NCBI RefSeq assembly: GCF_910592395.1
Contig: NC_088318.1
Coordinates: forward strand, 3,658,001 to 3,722,000
From: Lineus longissimus
Lineage: Eukaryota; Nemertea; Pilidiophora; Heteronemertea; Lineidae
Length of the DNA: 64,000 nucleotides
Reading direction: 5' to 3'
Shown here: positions 1 through 14,800 of the stretch, piece by piece
Layout: each line of letters begins with the position of its first letter
Position numbering within the stretch: position 1 is the first letter of the stretch
Notes under the pieces: model-generated
What the model saw: only the letters and a program-made list of their open reading frames with translations
Told to the model about the DNA's origin: nothing
Databases searched by the model: none
Position numbers and translations under genes: made by a program

Positions 1-2826
1 TGCAAGGAATTGACAAGAGACCAAGATTAAACAAGAACTTAAAGAAACATGCAAGGCCACGTAAACTATATCGTACGGTATACTGCACATACTGACAAGC
101 ACGTTTCTTAGTGGCCATCCTGCGAACACTTTTCAGAAATAACATGGCAACCTTTCGACAAAAATTGTTTTTTGTTTTTTGTTGCAAGTTTACCATGTCG
201 AAATCTGTGGAGGCGGATCATTAGACTTCTTCTATCGGTACTTAGAAGGCAGAGACTGATAAATGACTGCGTTGTCACGGAATCCTGGTAAGCTCTCGAC
301 GGCTATTAATAATGCCTATGCTCAGCCTCAAAACTAACATCGTGGACTTCTACACAAGTATAGCGAAGTCAGTGCTAGCATTAAACCTTGCGAGTCGAAA
401 AGGAAACGATAAAACCCTAAATATGACAACACTCATTTTATAAGTCGAAGTGTGCAAAATACGTCTTTAAAGAAACACACAATGAAACGTACAGTATATT
501 GGAATGTACAAATACAACCACCATAAATACGAAGATATAAAATGCAACAAAATCCTTTCACACAGCTTCATTTTATGTACATTGTTCCACATTCAGCAAG
601 ATGCCATCTACATGTATGGTACAGTTCATTTTTCATGTCAGAGGAGACCCGACTGAACGGTCCATCAGAACCATTCGGACTGAAACGACACCGCCATTTG
701 AATATGCACGAGGCTGGAGGGAACCAGCTTTCAGCTAGGGGAAGCATCTTTTTTAGCTGTGGGTATTTCGTTCAGACCTATTTGAAAAGGTACTCCTGGG
801 ATATGTCGTGAAAACGATCTGAAGAGTTTAGTGAGTTTCATTTTTGTGCGGTGATGACCTACATTTGTATGTATCTTACTTTCTGTTTCTGAATAGCCCA
901 GACCAAGTGGAAAACACACCAAAAGCTCAAGCCCTTGCTCAAGCCCCAACTTGGACCTATAGTGCGAGGAGCGCGATGTGGTCTTATATAAAACGCATCA
1001 AGAAGCAAAATGAATGAGTCGATCGCTTCGACTGCCAACCAACTCAGGAGTGATAAAGTGCCAAACACGATAAATGTAAGAGGAACGCTAAGTCAATTCG
1101 GCTCCATTCCCGTTCTCCTTTGCCAAACGGGAACTGTAGAATGCAAAAGACGTCAATCCGGACACCTTTAAAACCCGTCATTGTCGGCCTCAGCACAAGG
1201 CTGTGCCCTGACCAAAAGGGCATTTACTGTATTACACACCGCAGTACATCGCAGCGTTTTCGCCTCACCATTGAGTGCAATGTACTGCACTGCAATGTAC
1301 TGCACTGTGTAATGCTTTGACTCCGTGGTTAGAGCCTACTCAAACACACACTTTGGCAGTTTTCGAGCACAAAGCATAAAAGAGATGGTTTTTTGGGAGC
1401 ATTTTAAATTCGGTGACGACTCAACACTAGCTTTTTTGGACGTTGGTTTTTGAATTTTGGCGATATTCAAAGAAATAAGTGCCCTTTTGGCCACGTTAAG
1501 CGCTGGTGTTGAGAGGAGTAGCGAATAGAACCAGCTCATGTGTGTATTCACTGATTTTTTACCAACTCTTTTTTCCCTGGCATCCTGTTGGGCATGAAAT
1601 ATACGTGAAAACTTTTAAAATGCATTGGTAAGCAATCATAATAAAGCTTTCACAATTTTGTCGAATTTCCCGTTGACATTCAACCAATCGCCGGCTAAAA
1701 GCTCTTGGTGAAAAAAGAGACGTTACAACTAATGCCACCATGGTAAATTGTTTGCAGAAGTCATGACGGACAAAGATACCGGTTTACCTTTGAAAAATAC
1801 GTGCTTACCTCGACACAAGCAGACAAAAACGAGTACATTTTCAGGGTTTTGTTGCTTGCGGTGTTAAGAAAAACAGATATACCTTTTTTGTCGACCGTGG
1901 ATAGTTGAAGGGCGAGTGGTAACGCACGGTACTTATACATTTGACGGTTTAATACAATAACAAATAAGCATAATACGTGATCTTTGGCACCACTCAAAAA
2001 CTTCAGAGGGAAATATACAAAGCGAAACGTGACAATTCTATACGCATATCAGTTTGGCCAAATTCCTGGCCATACAGATTTTAAGATCTATGGCCAAAAT
2101 TCCCCAAAGATGCTAGTGTAACAAGGGAGTCAAGTCCATCTTTTTCATTTTAAGTGAATGGGCAAAAAGTTTGTTACCAACTGAGTTTTTCACTAAGATG
2201 ACGCTTGGCAGCCTTTTAGGACAAACCTCTTTAATCTAATGACCATTTGGCCTCTAAATTCAAATATTTTACAACGTCACAATGATTCACTATGCATTCA
2301 TGTACACTTCAATTGCATGAACAATGTATCAGTAGACGTCAGAAGGTATGATTGACTTTTCAGACTAAACCTTCATTCCTCAAAGTAAAATACTGTTCGC
2401 AGCAGTCACTAAAACTACAAAAAAATAACAAAATAAAATTACTACAATCTACGTTAATTTGCCAGAATCTTCACCAAAGATCCCTATAAATGCATAATTC
2501 CTTTAAATAAATGTGTCAGCTAATCGGTTCATAATTTGGTGACGAAAGAATAAAAATACACTGTCTCTAAACAATTCTCTCCTAAGATCAGTCATATCGA
2601 ACATAAGCTTTGGTCGATGCAAGTCCAACGGAAATTACTAAACTAAATTTGTAATTATAAAGCGCTCCGCCAACGAGCGATTCTAATTGTTGCGACCTGC
2701 GATGTTGGCATGACAACATGACGATTCGTTAATTCAACCGTCATGCTGTCATGGCTACGTCGCAGTCGCAGCGATGAAAATCGTACGTTTGCGAATCGCT
2801 TAAAACGTATGATCAATTTAAATAGA
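1..2826. other. No gene recognised; probable calbindin 3' UTR at the right end
   Basis: Short open frames here have no family features and do not join by good splice sites. The part next to 2827 is presumably the 3' UTR of the minus-strand calbindin gene. A minus-strand ATTAAA near 2231 is one possible polyadenylation signal. Confidence 0.4.
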
Positions 2827-5800
2827 TTAGTCGTCATTCTCGGAGGCGAGTTTTCCCGATTGCAGCAGAATCATTTTGAGTTCTTCCTTGTTGATTTTAC
2901 CATCGTTATTCACGTCCCACTTCTGGAGGATGGTGTCCTTCACGTCATTCAGGTCACCTTCGTCGTAGTCCTTGATAAGATGGAAATAATGCCACTGATT
3001 ATTAAACATCGTTCAGAATTACCAAAAAAGGTCAGTGCGAAGAGAAAAGTTCAGAAGTTTTAAGAAGTATAGAAGTGTAAAGAGGTGTAGAAGTGTAGAA
3101 GTGTGAAAAAGTGAAAAAGTGAAAAAGGGTAGAAGTATAGAAGTGTGAAGAAGTGCGAAAGTGTGAGGAGGTGCAGAAATGTGCAGAAGTGTGGAGAAAA
3201 GCGGAAATGCAGAAAGATGTGTGGTTCAGTAGTGTAAAGAGTGCAGAAGTGCCATAGGATATCATGTACATAGACATACACGAGGCAGTAGAAAGACATA
3301 CATAAGGCAGTAGGAAGGTCCGATTATCTTTCGGAATACAGAAGCAAGATAGAGATCAAGAACGTGTCCGCTATCCTTTCACCCAGGATGTCACCTGTCG
3401 TGCTGTTCGACTGTGTACCAACACCTGAAACTTTTTTGAGTGTTTCTAATCCCAGGCATGGCCTCCTATGCTTTCTCCGCTTCAGAAATTGGCCTTGGTG
3501 TGCTCATACTTCCATTGAAGTATACCTACCTCCTGGACAAGGGCGAGGAGATCTTTAAGGAAGCCCTGGAGTTCTTCATCATCGATGTAGCCATTTCGGT
3601 CCTGAAACAAAACAGGATCTGAACAGAGGAACTTGTAAGGCAGGATGGCATGGGCAACTTCAGGCTTGCAGGGTAATATCACGTATGAATATTTCTCTTA
3701 CGGGTATATTTATTTCTGTATGCAAAGCCAGCAGTTGACGAATTTTAGTATGGCACAGGACTTACAGGACAATCTTGCATACTTTTTTCAGATTTACGAT
3801 TGATACCTTATAAGCTTTGCCAACAACTGTTTCTAATCATTGACACGCTATACACGAAGCGGGCCATTCTTGCCAGGCTAGTTTCGTATTTCGCAAGTCT
3901 CGGCGTTAACTCTTCTAGACGTTAAATGTCAAGAACTACAATACAGTGATTTTACTTGATGGTGCTTTTACTTATTCTCAACGAGATCATCCGTCACTTC
4001 AAAAAGGTCATTTTAATTTGTAAATTTGCTGACTTACCCTATCGTAGAGGCTGAACACCCGATCTATGTCATAACTTGTGATCTTGCTTGCACTCTAAAA
4101 GGGAATGAAATCGCAGTTATTATTGTAGTAATTACACCCAGAGAAAAATACAAGTTTATTGCATCTCGTCTCTTGGGTCCATTTTGATTAAACACTATGT
4201 ACTATTAGTTTTAAAAGGATTTCTGTTATAAATATGCAATTCATTTATACAACAGTTGGCATCTGTCAACGTAGTGCTCTTCATAATATAATATTGCATC
4301 TTGAGTAACATTTACACTGTTTTATTATAATAGCATACTGTAGATCAAAAACTCATTACTTCAAGTTTAGGGGTTTTTTTAGATTTAATACCTACTAGTC
4401 TACTCTAGTTTCCCGACCTAAGACCTGAATATACACAAAGGGTCGGTCTTTGATCGGTGCGACTAAAGTACAATACTGTACGTGTATGACATCAAAAATA
4501 TTTACGAATAATAACCTGAGTATAAATGTTGGTTGAAAAACATTTGAAAGTTGTATGTTCATATACAAGATTTACCATTGTCTACCACCTTGCGAAGCAA
4601 GGATCCCTTCACCAAAAGCGACAAGGAACACATTAGGAATGGATGTTTGCGGATTCCGTTCCTCGGGACAAACTTGCAGGGTTTTTGCTGTAAGCTTACA
4701 TGTAACCACGGAGATTTTTTCGTTAGAGGTATCCATACACGACATAACAATGCATTCTCCAATAATTTTCACAGGTTGTTCGATTCTTGAATAAAAGGTA
4801 ACACAGATTGCACAATGTTTTCTCGTAAATAACTGATGATTTTGTCACAACCATGTTTTGAATTTTTGCATGTGGATTTGGCCTCTAAGATGGTTTGTCT
4901 CCGTAGCCTTGTGAAAGTCATGGAAAATACACATGCAGATAGTAAATACTATGTACCACTTAATAATGAATTAGGTTTAAAAGGCACATTTTGAGTTTGG
5001 ACAAAACTCTGGTTATAAATGTGAGAGGTGGTCATCTGGATGACTTTTTACTTTGATTGAACTCATACGGACGAGGTCACACACCTGCATTTGTTTCACT
5101 CGCGCCGACTGCGAACTACCCACCTACCAAATCTTAATTTCAATCTTTTAAAATCTTACGATTACTAGTATAGCACTGATTCCGCATTTAGACACTGTCT
5201 GAGAAAGCTCGCCCCGTAATCCTGATACTACATGTACGCCAGCTATATTGACTACGAAGCGAAATGTCGTCTTCATTACCAAGGCAAAATGGATTACGAA
5301 CTTCGATATCAAGTTCTATTGAGAAAATTCATAACCAAGTTCGTTGTGCGAAATCTGTAATCGGATTACCACAAAAATTCGTCGATGTTTTGTCGAAGTG
5401 GCGAATCAACCGAATTTTCCATTTTGCGTTAATGACTTTGTGTAACTAGTTTTCCCGCCAATTTCAACATGCGTGAAATTCAGACGATTAATCTGATTGG
5501 TTACTGAGATATAGCAATACATTTAGGCGAATCCGACATCAACATGTATTTATTTTTTTTGTCGTAGTGGCGAATCGTCGATTCGTCACTTCGACAGAAG
5601 TGATATTGATACTTGGACGTTGTTTTTTTTCTTTCGAAGTGGCGAATAGTCTAATCCAAGGTCACAGTACTCGTTTTAATTTTGTTTACCTGGTTATTAA
5701 TCGTATTTATTACGTCCTGCGGTCAACTGCGGTCACTCTAGGCAAAATGACTGCAAATGATTCTGTGTGTTTGGTCATTTCCATCATTTATTCATGAGAC

Positions 5801-8800
5801 ATCAGACGCGCTGTCCTCTTTGTTACATAACGAAGTTTTGTGGTCATTTAAGGTAAATACAAAGTGAAGAATATCCAGTACCCGATTTATCCGATTTGAC
5901 ATTGTTGTGCCCGCCCATCCAATTGATTGAATATGCTCATCATCATGAATGACTCTTCGTACAACCCTTGACACTTAACCATGAAATCCCAATGTATTTT
6001 TCTTCGGATGAATTTGTGACCTCAGGTACATGGCTAAAGTCAAGTTTTTGTTTTCAGTCTCACGATGCCGTGCAAGGACTTCGATGTTGCCGTCCGCTGG
6101 GACAAAAATAACGATGTGAATATTGTCAGTTCTACTGATCTCAAAGCTGTCGAAGGCGAAATGTCGATTGGAAAGCGCATCAAGATGTGGTGGAAGCCAG
6201 AAAGGCGTTGGTGGCATGGCACTATTATCGAAGTAACGGAATTAGATGAAAATGATGACGAACATCAGAGGACGTGCGAGATAGTTGGGTGCACCGAAGA
6301 AATCTTTGCAGCATGTGTCTATGTAACCTGCCAGCGACTACTTTGCTACAACCATTTCACGGGGGACTGTCCGTTATGTACAGGTAATGGTTCGACAACT
6401 CCAAAGCCACAGCAAACAACTAGGAGTCAACCCGAGAACCCCGCAGATGGTATAATTGGGGATGCTGATGATGTGATCCCAGAACAGCCTCCAAAGAAGT
6501 TCCAAAAGAAAAAGGTGCAGCACACGATGCCGTGCAAGGACTTCGATGTTGCCGTCCGCTGGGACAAAAATAACGATGTGAATATTGTCAGTTCTACTGA
6601 TCTCAAAGCTGTCGAAGGCGAAATGTCGATTGGAAAGCGCATCAAGATGTGGTGGAAGCCAGAAAAGCGTTGGTGGCATGGCATTATCATCGAAGTACCG
6701 GAATCGGATGAAAATGATGATGATGAAGACAACATCCCGTTATCTGTGTTAGCTGCAAAGTCAACTGTGCTCCCGTTAGTTTCGGATGTCCAAGACTCTT
6801 CTGACCAAGATGAGTCGGATCAGTATGACTCTGATCGTGATCCAGAATACGTCCCTGGACCCAGAAGCGACGAGAGTGAGGACGAGCGTCCGACGACGTG
6901 CGAGATGGTTAGGTGCACCGAGGAAGTATTTGCAGCATGTATCAATGTAACCTGCCAGCGTTTACTTTGCTTCGACCACTTCGAGGGGGATTGTCCATTA
7001 TGTACATATAATGGTCTGACACCTCCACAGCCAGGGCAAACAACCATGGGGAGCCAACCGGAGGATTATCCCATGGAAGGTATTAGAAGGGAAGGAGGTG
7101 ATGTGTTGCCAGAACCACCAAAAAAGAAGTCCCGAAGCAAAGAGGTGACTCGTTTGAGGAATAGCGGTGAACAGTACACCACCGAGAAATCTAACCGTAC
7201 CATTCCTGCCAGGAAAGCCCTGAGACCGCGATGCGACGGAGAGGTGTGCGATCGAAGAGGATTTCATTGCACTGTCATTGATGATGAAAGAAGGCAATCA
7301 ATTTTAAATTCTTACTATGGACTCGGACAGCTTCAATTGCAGCGGGAATGGCTTCGATCATTTGTATTTTCATCAGAGCCAGTGTATGCCAAGAAACAAG
7401 AAAGCAGGAAAGGACGATCAATTCGTTATTTTCTACCAGGCATTTCTAATGAGCGCCTCCCTGTCTGTAGGGTGATGTTTCTAAACACTGTTGGTATTGC
7501 TGAGAGACAAGTTCGCACTGTTCTGTCGAAAACAAGTGATACCGGTGTGCTTGCTAGTGAAAAGCGAGGGGGGAGATGCCCGTCAAGGAGAGAGTCACAT
7601 GGGGAACTACTCGCCGCTGTCATCGCCCACGTTGATAGCTTTCCAAGAACGGAGTCGCACTATTGCCGCCAGAGTTCCACTTGTGAATACCTGTCTCCAG
7701 ATCTTACAGTAGGAAAGATGTACCAGATGTACCAGGACGAACATCCGAGCCACAAAGTAGCCTTCAGCACTTACTACAGGGTTGTGAAGAGCAAGAAACT
7801 GAAGTTCTTTCAGCCAAAGAAAGATCAATGCGGATTGTGCCAGAGCTACCGCGAAGGAAGTGATATAGAAAAGGCGAATCTGCGAGGGAAGTACGAACCA
7901 CACGTGGCTGAAAAGGAGCGGGTGAGACAAATCAAGCAAGACTTGAAGTGTAAGGCATCCACGATCAACAAGAATAGCCTTGTCGCCTCATTTGATCTGG
8001 AGCAGGTGATTTATCTGCCAAGATCAAATCGCTGCGAGATATTCTACAAGCGCCGGCTCTCATGCTTTAACTTCACAATTTGTGACATCGTATCAAAGGA
8101 CGTTCACTGTTATCTTTGGCATGAGGGAATCGCCGGACGGGGTTCTAACGAGATATCGTCAAACCTGTGCCACTTCCTTCACACTGTCGACTCATCTGAC
8201 ATTCGCACAGTTTCACTTTTTGCCGACGGGTGTGCGGGACAGAACAAAAATACCATCATACCTTCGATGCTTCTGCACTTCGTTCGGGGTTCTACGCATA
8301 TTGAGGAAATTGTTCTTCACTTTTTTGCTACCAACCATGGTCAGAATGAAGGCGATTCTGTCCATAGTCGTGTCGAGTCAGCCCTGAAACGTAACCACGA
8401 GGTGATGGTTCCATCGCAGCTTGTTCCAATAATAGGTATGGCACGCAAACGGCCTTACAAAGTGTTTGAGGTGTCTACAGAAGATGTGAATGACTGGAAA
8501 ACTCTTTCTCAAGATTTAGGTGTCCTGCGAGAGAGGTTAGCAGAAGATGGCACACATGTGGTCTGGACAAAGGTTATGCAATTAATGGTAAAGAAAGCGG
8601 ATCCAAATGGCATTTATTTCAAAATGTCCCACCTTAGTCATTCCTTCCATCGCCTCAATCTAAATACGAGAAGATTCTCTCATTCGCCGCTCACTGAAGG
8701 TCCTAGGCAGGCCTATGCCACAACGCCAAAGCTATCTGCCGAGAAATACAAAAACATACAATCTCTCTGCGAGGGTGATACACCCGTGGTGCGACTGCGT

Positions 8801-11800
8801 GAACACACACTATTTTACAAACACCTCCCTCATTGATCAATGACCGGGCGAATCATCAGTGTTTCACCAAGGGATGCATTTTAGTTTGACATTGCTTCCT
8901 GTTATGTAACTAGCTACATGTACTGCAGACATGTACAAAAACAATTACATTTTTGAACATGACCAATTACCATTTACCAATTTGAGAGACGGTTACCATG
9001 TTTACTGTATTGTTGACTATACCATGTTTACTAATTATTGTAGTTACCATGTTTACTGTTTTAAATGCTGTTGCATATTTTGTCCCAAGTTATTTTGTTT
9101 AAATAAACTTTCATGTAATTGCTTATAAATTCTGAATTCGGTCTAAATGCTAGGAATCTTTATCGAATGGTACTCCATTACCTCAGTGCATGATAGTAGA
9201 TGGTCCAGGTTCCCAAAACACGGTATAAGCCAACAGAATACATTACCTCGCTAATGTATGGTCTGGCGAATAGCCCAATAACGTTATGAAGCGTTTTCTC
9301 TAAGCGACGAATCGATGGCGAATCCGATCTAGCCCCAACATTCCTTTCTCTCAAAGTGACGAATCGGTGGCGAATCAGACCCAATCTCTCATGGGTTTTT
9401 CTCTCAAAATGACGAATCGACGTATACCAACTTCCGGTTGGTTTTGCACAGCTTCCGGTCACAGTGTGAGTGACAACACTAGTGAAAAGGATTTACTAAA
9501 AACCTCAATTAAAGACATGCGAAAAGATTCCTGTATCTTTTATAACAGGAAGGCAGTAAATTCGGAACTTGGCAGGCGAACATTTCAAACGACATTTTCT
9601 CAAAAGTGACAAAAATGCCGATTCGCCACTTCGACAAAACATCGACGAATTCATTAGTGCCTCGACGCGAGGTGGATCGAATTTATCAATTGATAGTAAT
9701 TCACTCATTTCAATGTGTCATCCGAGAAGGACATCTGTGTCCAACTACAGATTTTGTCTTAAAATGCACGATTTTCAAAATAAACCGTACTCCAAATTAA
9801 TTTTTTGGCAATTAATGAAGGATGGTCGTTTTCGCATGAACGTTTGTAATCCATGTTGTCTCTAGTAATGATATAAATATGTAAGCTTACACAAGGTGAC
9901 ACATAAATATCACTTTTGATTTTGAATAACTCTCCCAAAGTATTACTCCCCTATTCACCAATATACATGTAGTATGTACGTGTGTAACAGTTTTTTATCA
10001 TAAGCAGTACAAAACTAGAGATTTTTCATCGATCGATTAGATGACCGATAAAACCCAATGAAACCGGTTCGGTGAAAAATTGTCGAAAAATGTACCAAAT
10101 GCTTGTCACGCAATTGCCAATGGACGTATTGACTTCAAACAAATTGGAAACAAAAAGTATACGTCTCACTGTAAATGTGGCAAAATTTATATATGGGACG
10201 TTATTCAAAATCAAAGACGTACTGTATAATCTTTTTTGTGTCACCTAGAAGCTCCATTCCCATTGTGATCTGGTGTATGGCATCAACTACGAATTAAAAT
10301 ACAATTCAATGTTTACCCGTTGATTTATGGCGCTCTGAAAGAAAATTGTTACTTGTCATGCATTTTGTATAAAGATGCAGAGGTTCCAAAATACCCGAAA
10401 TATAATTTCCACCAGGGAGGGATCGGCCGTTCGGAGCAAGGTAGGTGACAGTGACCTCCCGGGACTCGCGGACGGGCCTCGACCCCGGTGCCCCCAGTCC
10501 TGAGCAAGAAGTATCTTTAGTTTCCACTCGCCTGTGCACTTCGCTCCTTCTGCAGTGTCAGAAATTCTTAAAAGCTACATGTAGGTATTGGACATCTTGG
10601 ATGCAGGACGTATACATACCATTCAGCACAGAAAATACTTACAATTACCAAATAACAATCATGCAGTCACAGGAATGCAGAAGACGGCATATGGTAGCAC
10701 GGGAACCAATGTCAAGGAATCAGACCGAATTTCTTCGCTGCTCCTGGCATTTCTATTAAAATTATTGCCGTTGTAGAAGTTTTATCTGCCCCCGGAAAAA
10801 TCATCTTTTCATATCAAATGATCTATAGGGGCTTAATACCCTCTATGCTACGGAAAAGTGCCAAATAGAATCCGTTTACCCCGGGACACTCTACCCAAGG
10901 ACAGATGTTCTGACCCCATTGCCTCCCAGAACTTTCAGGGTAACATGTCGTACATACATTTCGTGGCAATTGTACATGAAGGGTCAGCAAAAACGAAACT
11001 CCCATGGAACACCTACGACGAAGGCATGACACATTTTTTGGTGATAATTTAACAATATTCCAAATATCTATCAGTGTTTTGGTTCTTTTCCTAAACGTTC
11101 GGCTGCCACGTTTCAACCGTCATAGCCCAACATGATACCACAGGAAGAGAATCAAGCACTCATCAATATTAGGAACACGAAAAAATGCCATTCGAAGACT
11201 ATTCCAAAGGTTTATTTGCACATGCGCTATGAACAAAATACATTTATATGATTACGTTTTACTGTTAATGTTGAAAGCAAGACAATCAGCTAATGACTTC
11301 CGTAAGGCTACACTAATCATATCATTGCCAAATGCATCTAGATACAACCTACGGCCGTGTATACAGGGTGTTCCAAAAAGGCAAAAAAAGGTTCAATTTC
11401 CTGAGGACATGACCTTACTTCATGTTATTCGACAAATGAACGAGTATGGGTTGATTGTTTTGCTTCTGTTCCTGATCATCCATATGACATCGAATACTCT
11501 CTGATGTTAACCACATGCCTGTTTCAAAGTGTTTCAATGTTAGTGGTACCATTAACTCATTGCTCAATGCATTGCTTAAAGTCATGATGCATAAGTGTAA
11601 AAGATACGAAACTGGCCGATGTAGGTTGTATTGGCATCAGCGTTAGACTTAACATCAACTCCCTATTCTTACCTCGGCTCCAAGAGACTATTAACAACAA
11701 AGCATAGTTCTTATGCGTGACTACATATGTAAGAAGCGGGTGAATATCGACTTCAGTCATGCCAGTGATCACGAGTTAAATATAGATGTAAATGACTGGT

Positions 11801-14800
11801 AGTTTCGAAATTTCTCATAAAAAATAGGGTCGAACTAGAAATGATTGAACATTCATTATATAAGGTGTAAACGACGTTTTAAGGCAACCGTTAGCCAAAA
11901 AATTTAGGTAGTGTCGAAAATTGTCATTAGAACAACCAAGGAGTCATAGTTTAGAATAACCAAATTAACTATCTTTCTCAAGGCTTTTTTACATAACGGA
12001 GAACTCTGTCTTGCATGTACCTTCCTGCCGTTGTTTGTAATTAGCTGACAAAGGGTGAAAACCGCAGAAGAATCGGTGAAGTAGTTTGAAAGACAACGTA
12101 TAAAGTAGGTTTTGGTGTGTACATAATGTTTTTTCAAGATAAATCGATGAATAATAAGAAATTAGATTTTTCTTCAAATGCTTATGCATGTTCAATGTAA
12201 AGAACTGAAGATGGCGCAAATGTGGACGAATAGATACGGAGTGGGTCTGAAGTGAGAACAACTCGGGAAGGAAAGGAATGTATTGGAATACAAACAGGAG
12301 AAAACAAGAATAGTAGATTGGAAAGAGGGATATGAAAGAGGAAACAGGAAGAATAGAAATCCAGAAGATTTTTTTGGTGGTGAAAAAAGGAGAAAACATT
12401 TCGTGAAGTATATGATATATATGTCTGTAGTTTTATTTGAAGAAACAGTAACGCTTGCGTGAAGATCATTATCAGGAGAGGAGAAAAAACATCGACGCGT
12501 TGAAAAGTGGGATAGAAGCCCGCCACAGTTAATTTGACTCACCGAATCAATGGCTTCATTGGGTAACAGAATGCGCGAAAATAATTTCTAAATCAAAAAC
12601 AAACAAACTTAAAAAATAAACAAAGGGGCTTTGGGCTCACACACTAAAGTAACGATAAAGAAACGGGTTAGGGGGACGGCAATAATAATATCTTTTTTCT
12701 CATAATATCCTCCTTTGAGGACCTTAACTCAACACCACGATTGAAAAAATCTTTTATTTTGTATCATTACGCATGCGCACTAAATGAATGAGTTCCATGG
12801 CTGCGTCTGGTATGCGCATGCGTAAAGGACTGTTTGAAACTGCAAACATGGAGAGAAAACCCAGAACTACGATCGGATGTTTTTATCTATTACCAGGTTC
12901 ATATATTACCTTGATACCAAGATATATATAAAATTTCGTGATTTCACAACAAAAAACTTAGCACACTGTAGTTGGATCGGCATAGCCTGAGGACATCCTC
13001 AAAAGGTAATAACGTTTGACGTAATTTTGCTATTTTGTTTCAGTTATCATATCCAGTATTTTTTTTTTGCTAACGAAACACAACACGTTAAAAATACATT
13101 ACAAAGAACACACAGAATAATGTTTAGTTTTAGTTTCATCTAAAGCTACCATTTAAAAGAATTAAAATATTACAGTAAAAACTAAAACAAATTTAAGAGT
13201 TACCGCATCAGTCCTAGTCCAGTGACAGTGTCCCATTCCGAACCCAAGATATCGTTATATCGTGAATCCGTGGTCGTGCCACTGGTATAGTTCACGACAT
13301 CAACATTCAGTGAGAAGGTGAATGTTTTGAATGACAGGTTACACTTATCTGACTTACTCTATGATAGGGGTTTCTTGTTTTATTATTAACCTGGGGGAGG
13401 GATAGTCAGATGAATTATAAAATTGTTGCTGATGCTGTTCATGGATGTGTTGGGCAAAAATCTAAAACATTTTGCCGCGTTTGAATAACGTGGGCCAAGT
13501 TGCTCATTCTCCGTTAAAGGCAAACGCCAGAGTTCGCTCAGCTAAAAAGTATCCCCTTCAGTGTATTCATTTACAATCGTAGCGTTAGGACTTGACGCCA
13601 ACGTTACTGCTAACCCTGATTAAGCAACCAGGCCCAAAACGATAAATTGTCTAATATCAAAAACTTATTACTTTTGCTAATATGAATATACCAATTCCGC
13701 TGGCATGGTGACAACAAAGAAACTAATGCGTGTAGGAATCTCATCAACGCTGTGCGTGTGTGTGCTATTCCACAGACGCCGAGCAAATTTGAAATACGGG
13801 AAAGACTATTCGCGGGCAAAGGGAATGAATTTTAGCACGCGTGTAGTGTCCTAAATCAATTTGTTCATATCAATAACTAGAGAATTAGTAAAACATTCCG
13901 TTCGTACCAATGACTATGTGAGCAAGCTTTAAAGCAATGCGTTTGGTGCAAATGAGGCAATCATTATATCAAACGAAGACAACACAAAACTACGATATAT
14001 TAATTGCACAAGAAACCATGGAATTAAGTGGATGACTAGAAAACTAGAACTGCAGGTTAACACAGGCTTAATCTGAAAAAGTTACAGTTGCATTTAAGTT
14101 GTATTTGAATGGTTTACTGAGATGACTCACCTTGAAAATTGGTCGGCAGAGGAAATTTTCCTTAACCGGAAGTAGCCTGTTCGAAAAGATTGAAAAAAAC
14201 TTTGAAAAATTATACATTTGGTGAGTTGAAAGACTCGGGTAAAGACAGACCAAACTCATCGATGTCAGTAAAACTTGATGTAATTGGTCAAGCTCATAGG
14301 ATGTTCACTATTTTGACTAATCAACGGTCACGTTACAAAGAATAATGGTGCCGCCGATCACACAGATCTGCTTCCCCTTTGCTTTCTAAAAAACTTACTT
14401 TGCCATTTCACTCAGCTGTAACTTTCCATCCCGATTCTGATCGAACAGCTGAAGCTGAAATGCAACATAAATAAATATCATTTCGAATATCACATCGCAA
14501 AAAGAGATTTCTATGTATTTTCTTTAAAAGGGGGTCTGTTTTCATCACCAAAATCACTCGATTTGCCACGCACCGGAAGTGTACTGATACCGAAATCGCG
14601 GTTTTTCGGCACTGGCTGCGAGCGAAAGTGTTAAGTGTTAAGTTTCGTTTTACAAGCAAATGCTTATCAAAAATTTGATTAAAGATTTTAGTGTTTGCTC
14701 GCTCAGTGGTTCAGCATTCGTTTTGCGCTCCCTCTTCTCTCTTGAACAGCCTACATGGAAAGTGCATAGCGCTCCCCTTCTTCCCTATCGAATAACCTAC

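Larger units (their letters stand above)
5376..9651 (+). mobile_element. 4.3-kb DNA transposon with terminal inverted repeats and a 923-aa ORF
   Basis: A perfect 32-bp inverted repeat is found at 5376-5407 and 9620-9651 (core CGTCGATGTTTTGTCGAAGT). It brackets one long plus-strand ORF and a polyadenylation signal. The motif TGGCGAAT with neighbouring GTCG/GACGAATCG recurs just inside both ends: left at 5561-5597 (itself a hairpin) and 5636-5650, right near 9300, 9350 and 9405. Such sub-terminal repeats are typical transposase-binding sites. The outer boundary is ambiguous because the palindrome AATT adjoins both ends and could be the target duplication or part of the repeat. The element lies in calbindin intron 8, antisense to the host gene. 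Because the ORF is intact and the inverted repeats are identical, the insertion looks young. Confidence 0.8.

Noticed and set aside
10440-10540. G+C-rich stretch that looks like a tRNA-derived B box on the minus strand
   Set aside because: GGGGTCGAGGCCC is only a partial B-box match and no A box or fold could be found.
11989-12542. Minus-strand ORFs of 114-136 aa rich in Ser, Phe and Pro
   Set aside because: They come from a purine-rich plus strand inside calbindin intron 8; low complexity in three overlapping phases.
12700-13015. Larger MITE around the 12767-12825 inverted repeat
   Set aside because: CCTCCTTTGAGGACC and GGACATCCTCAAAAGG resemble inverted ends, but the match breaks after a few bases and no duplication is visible.
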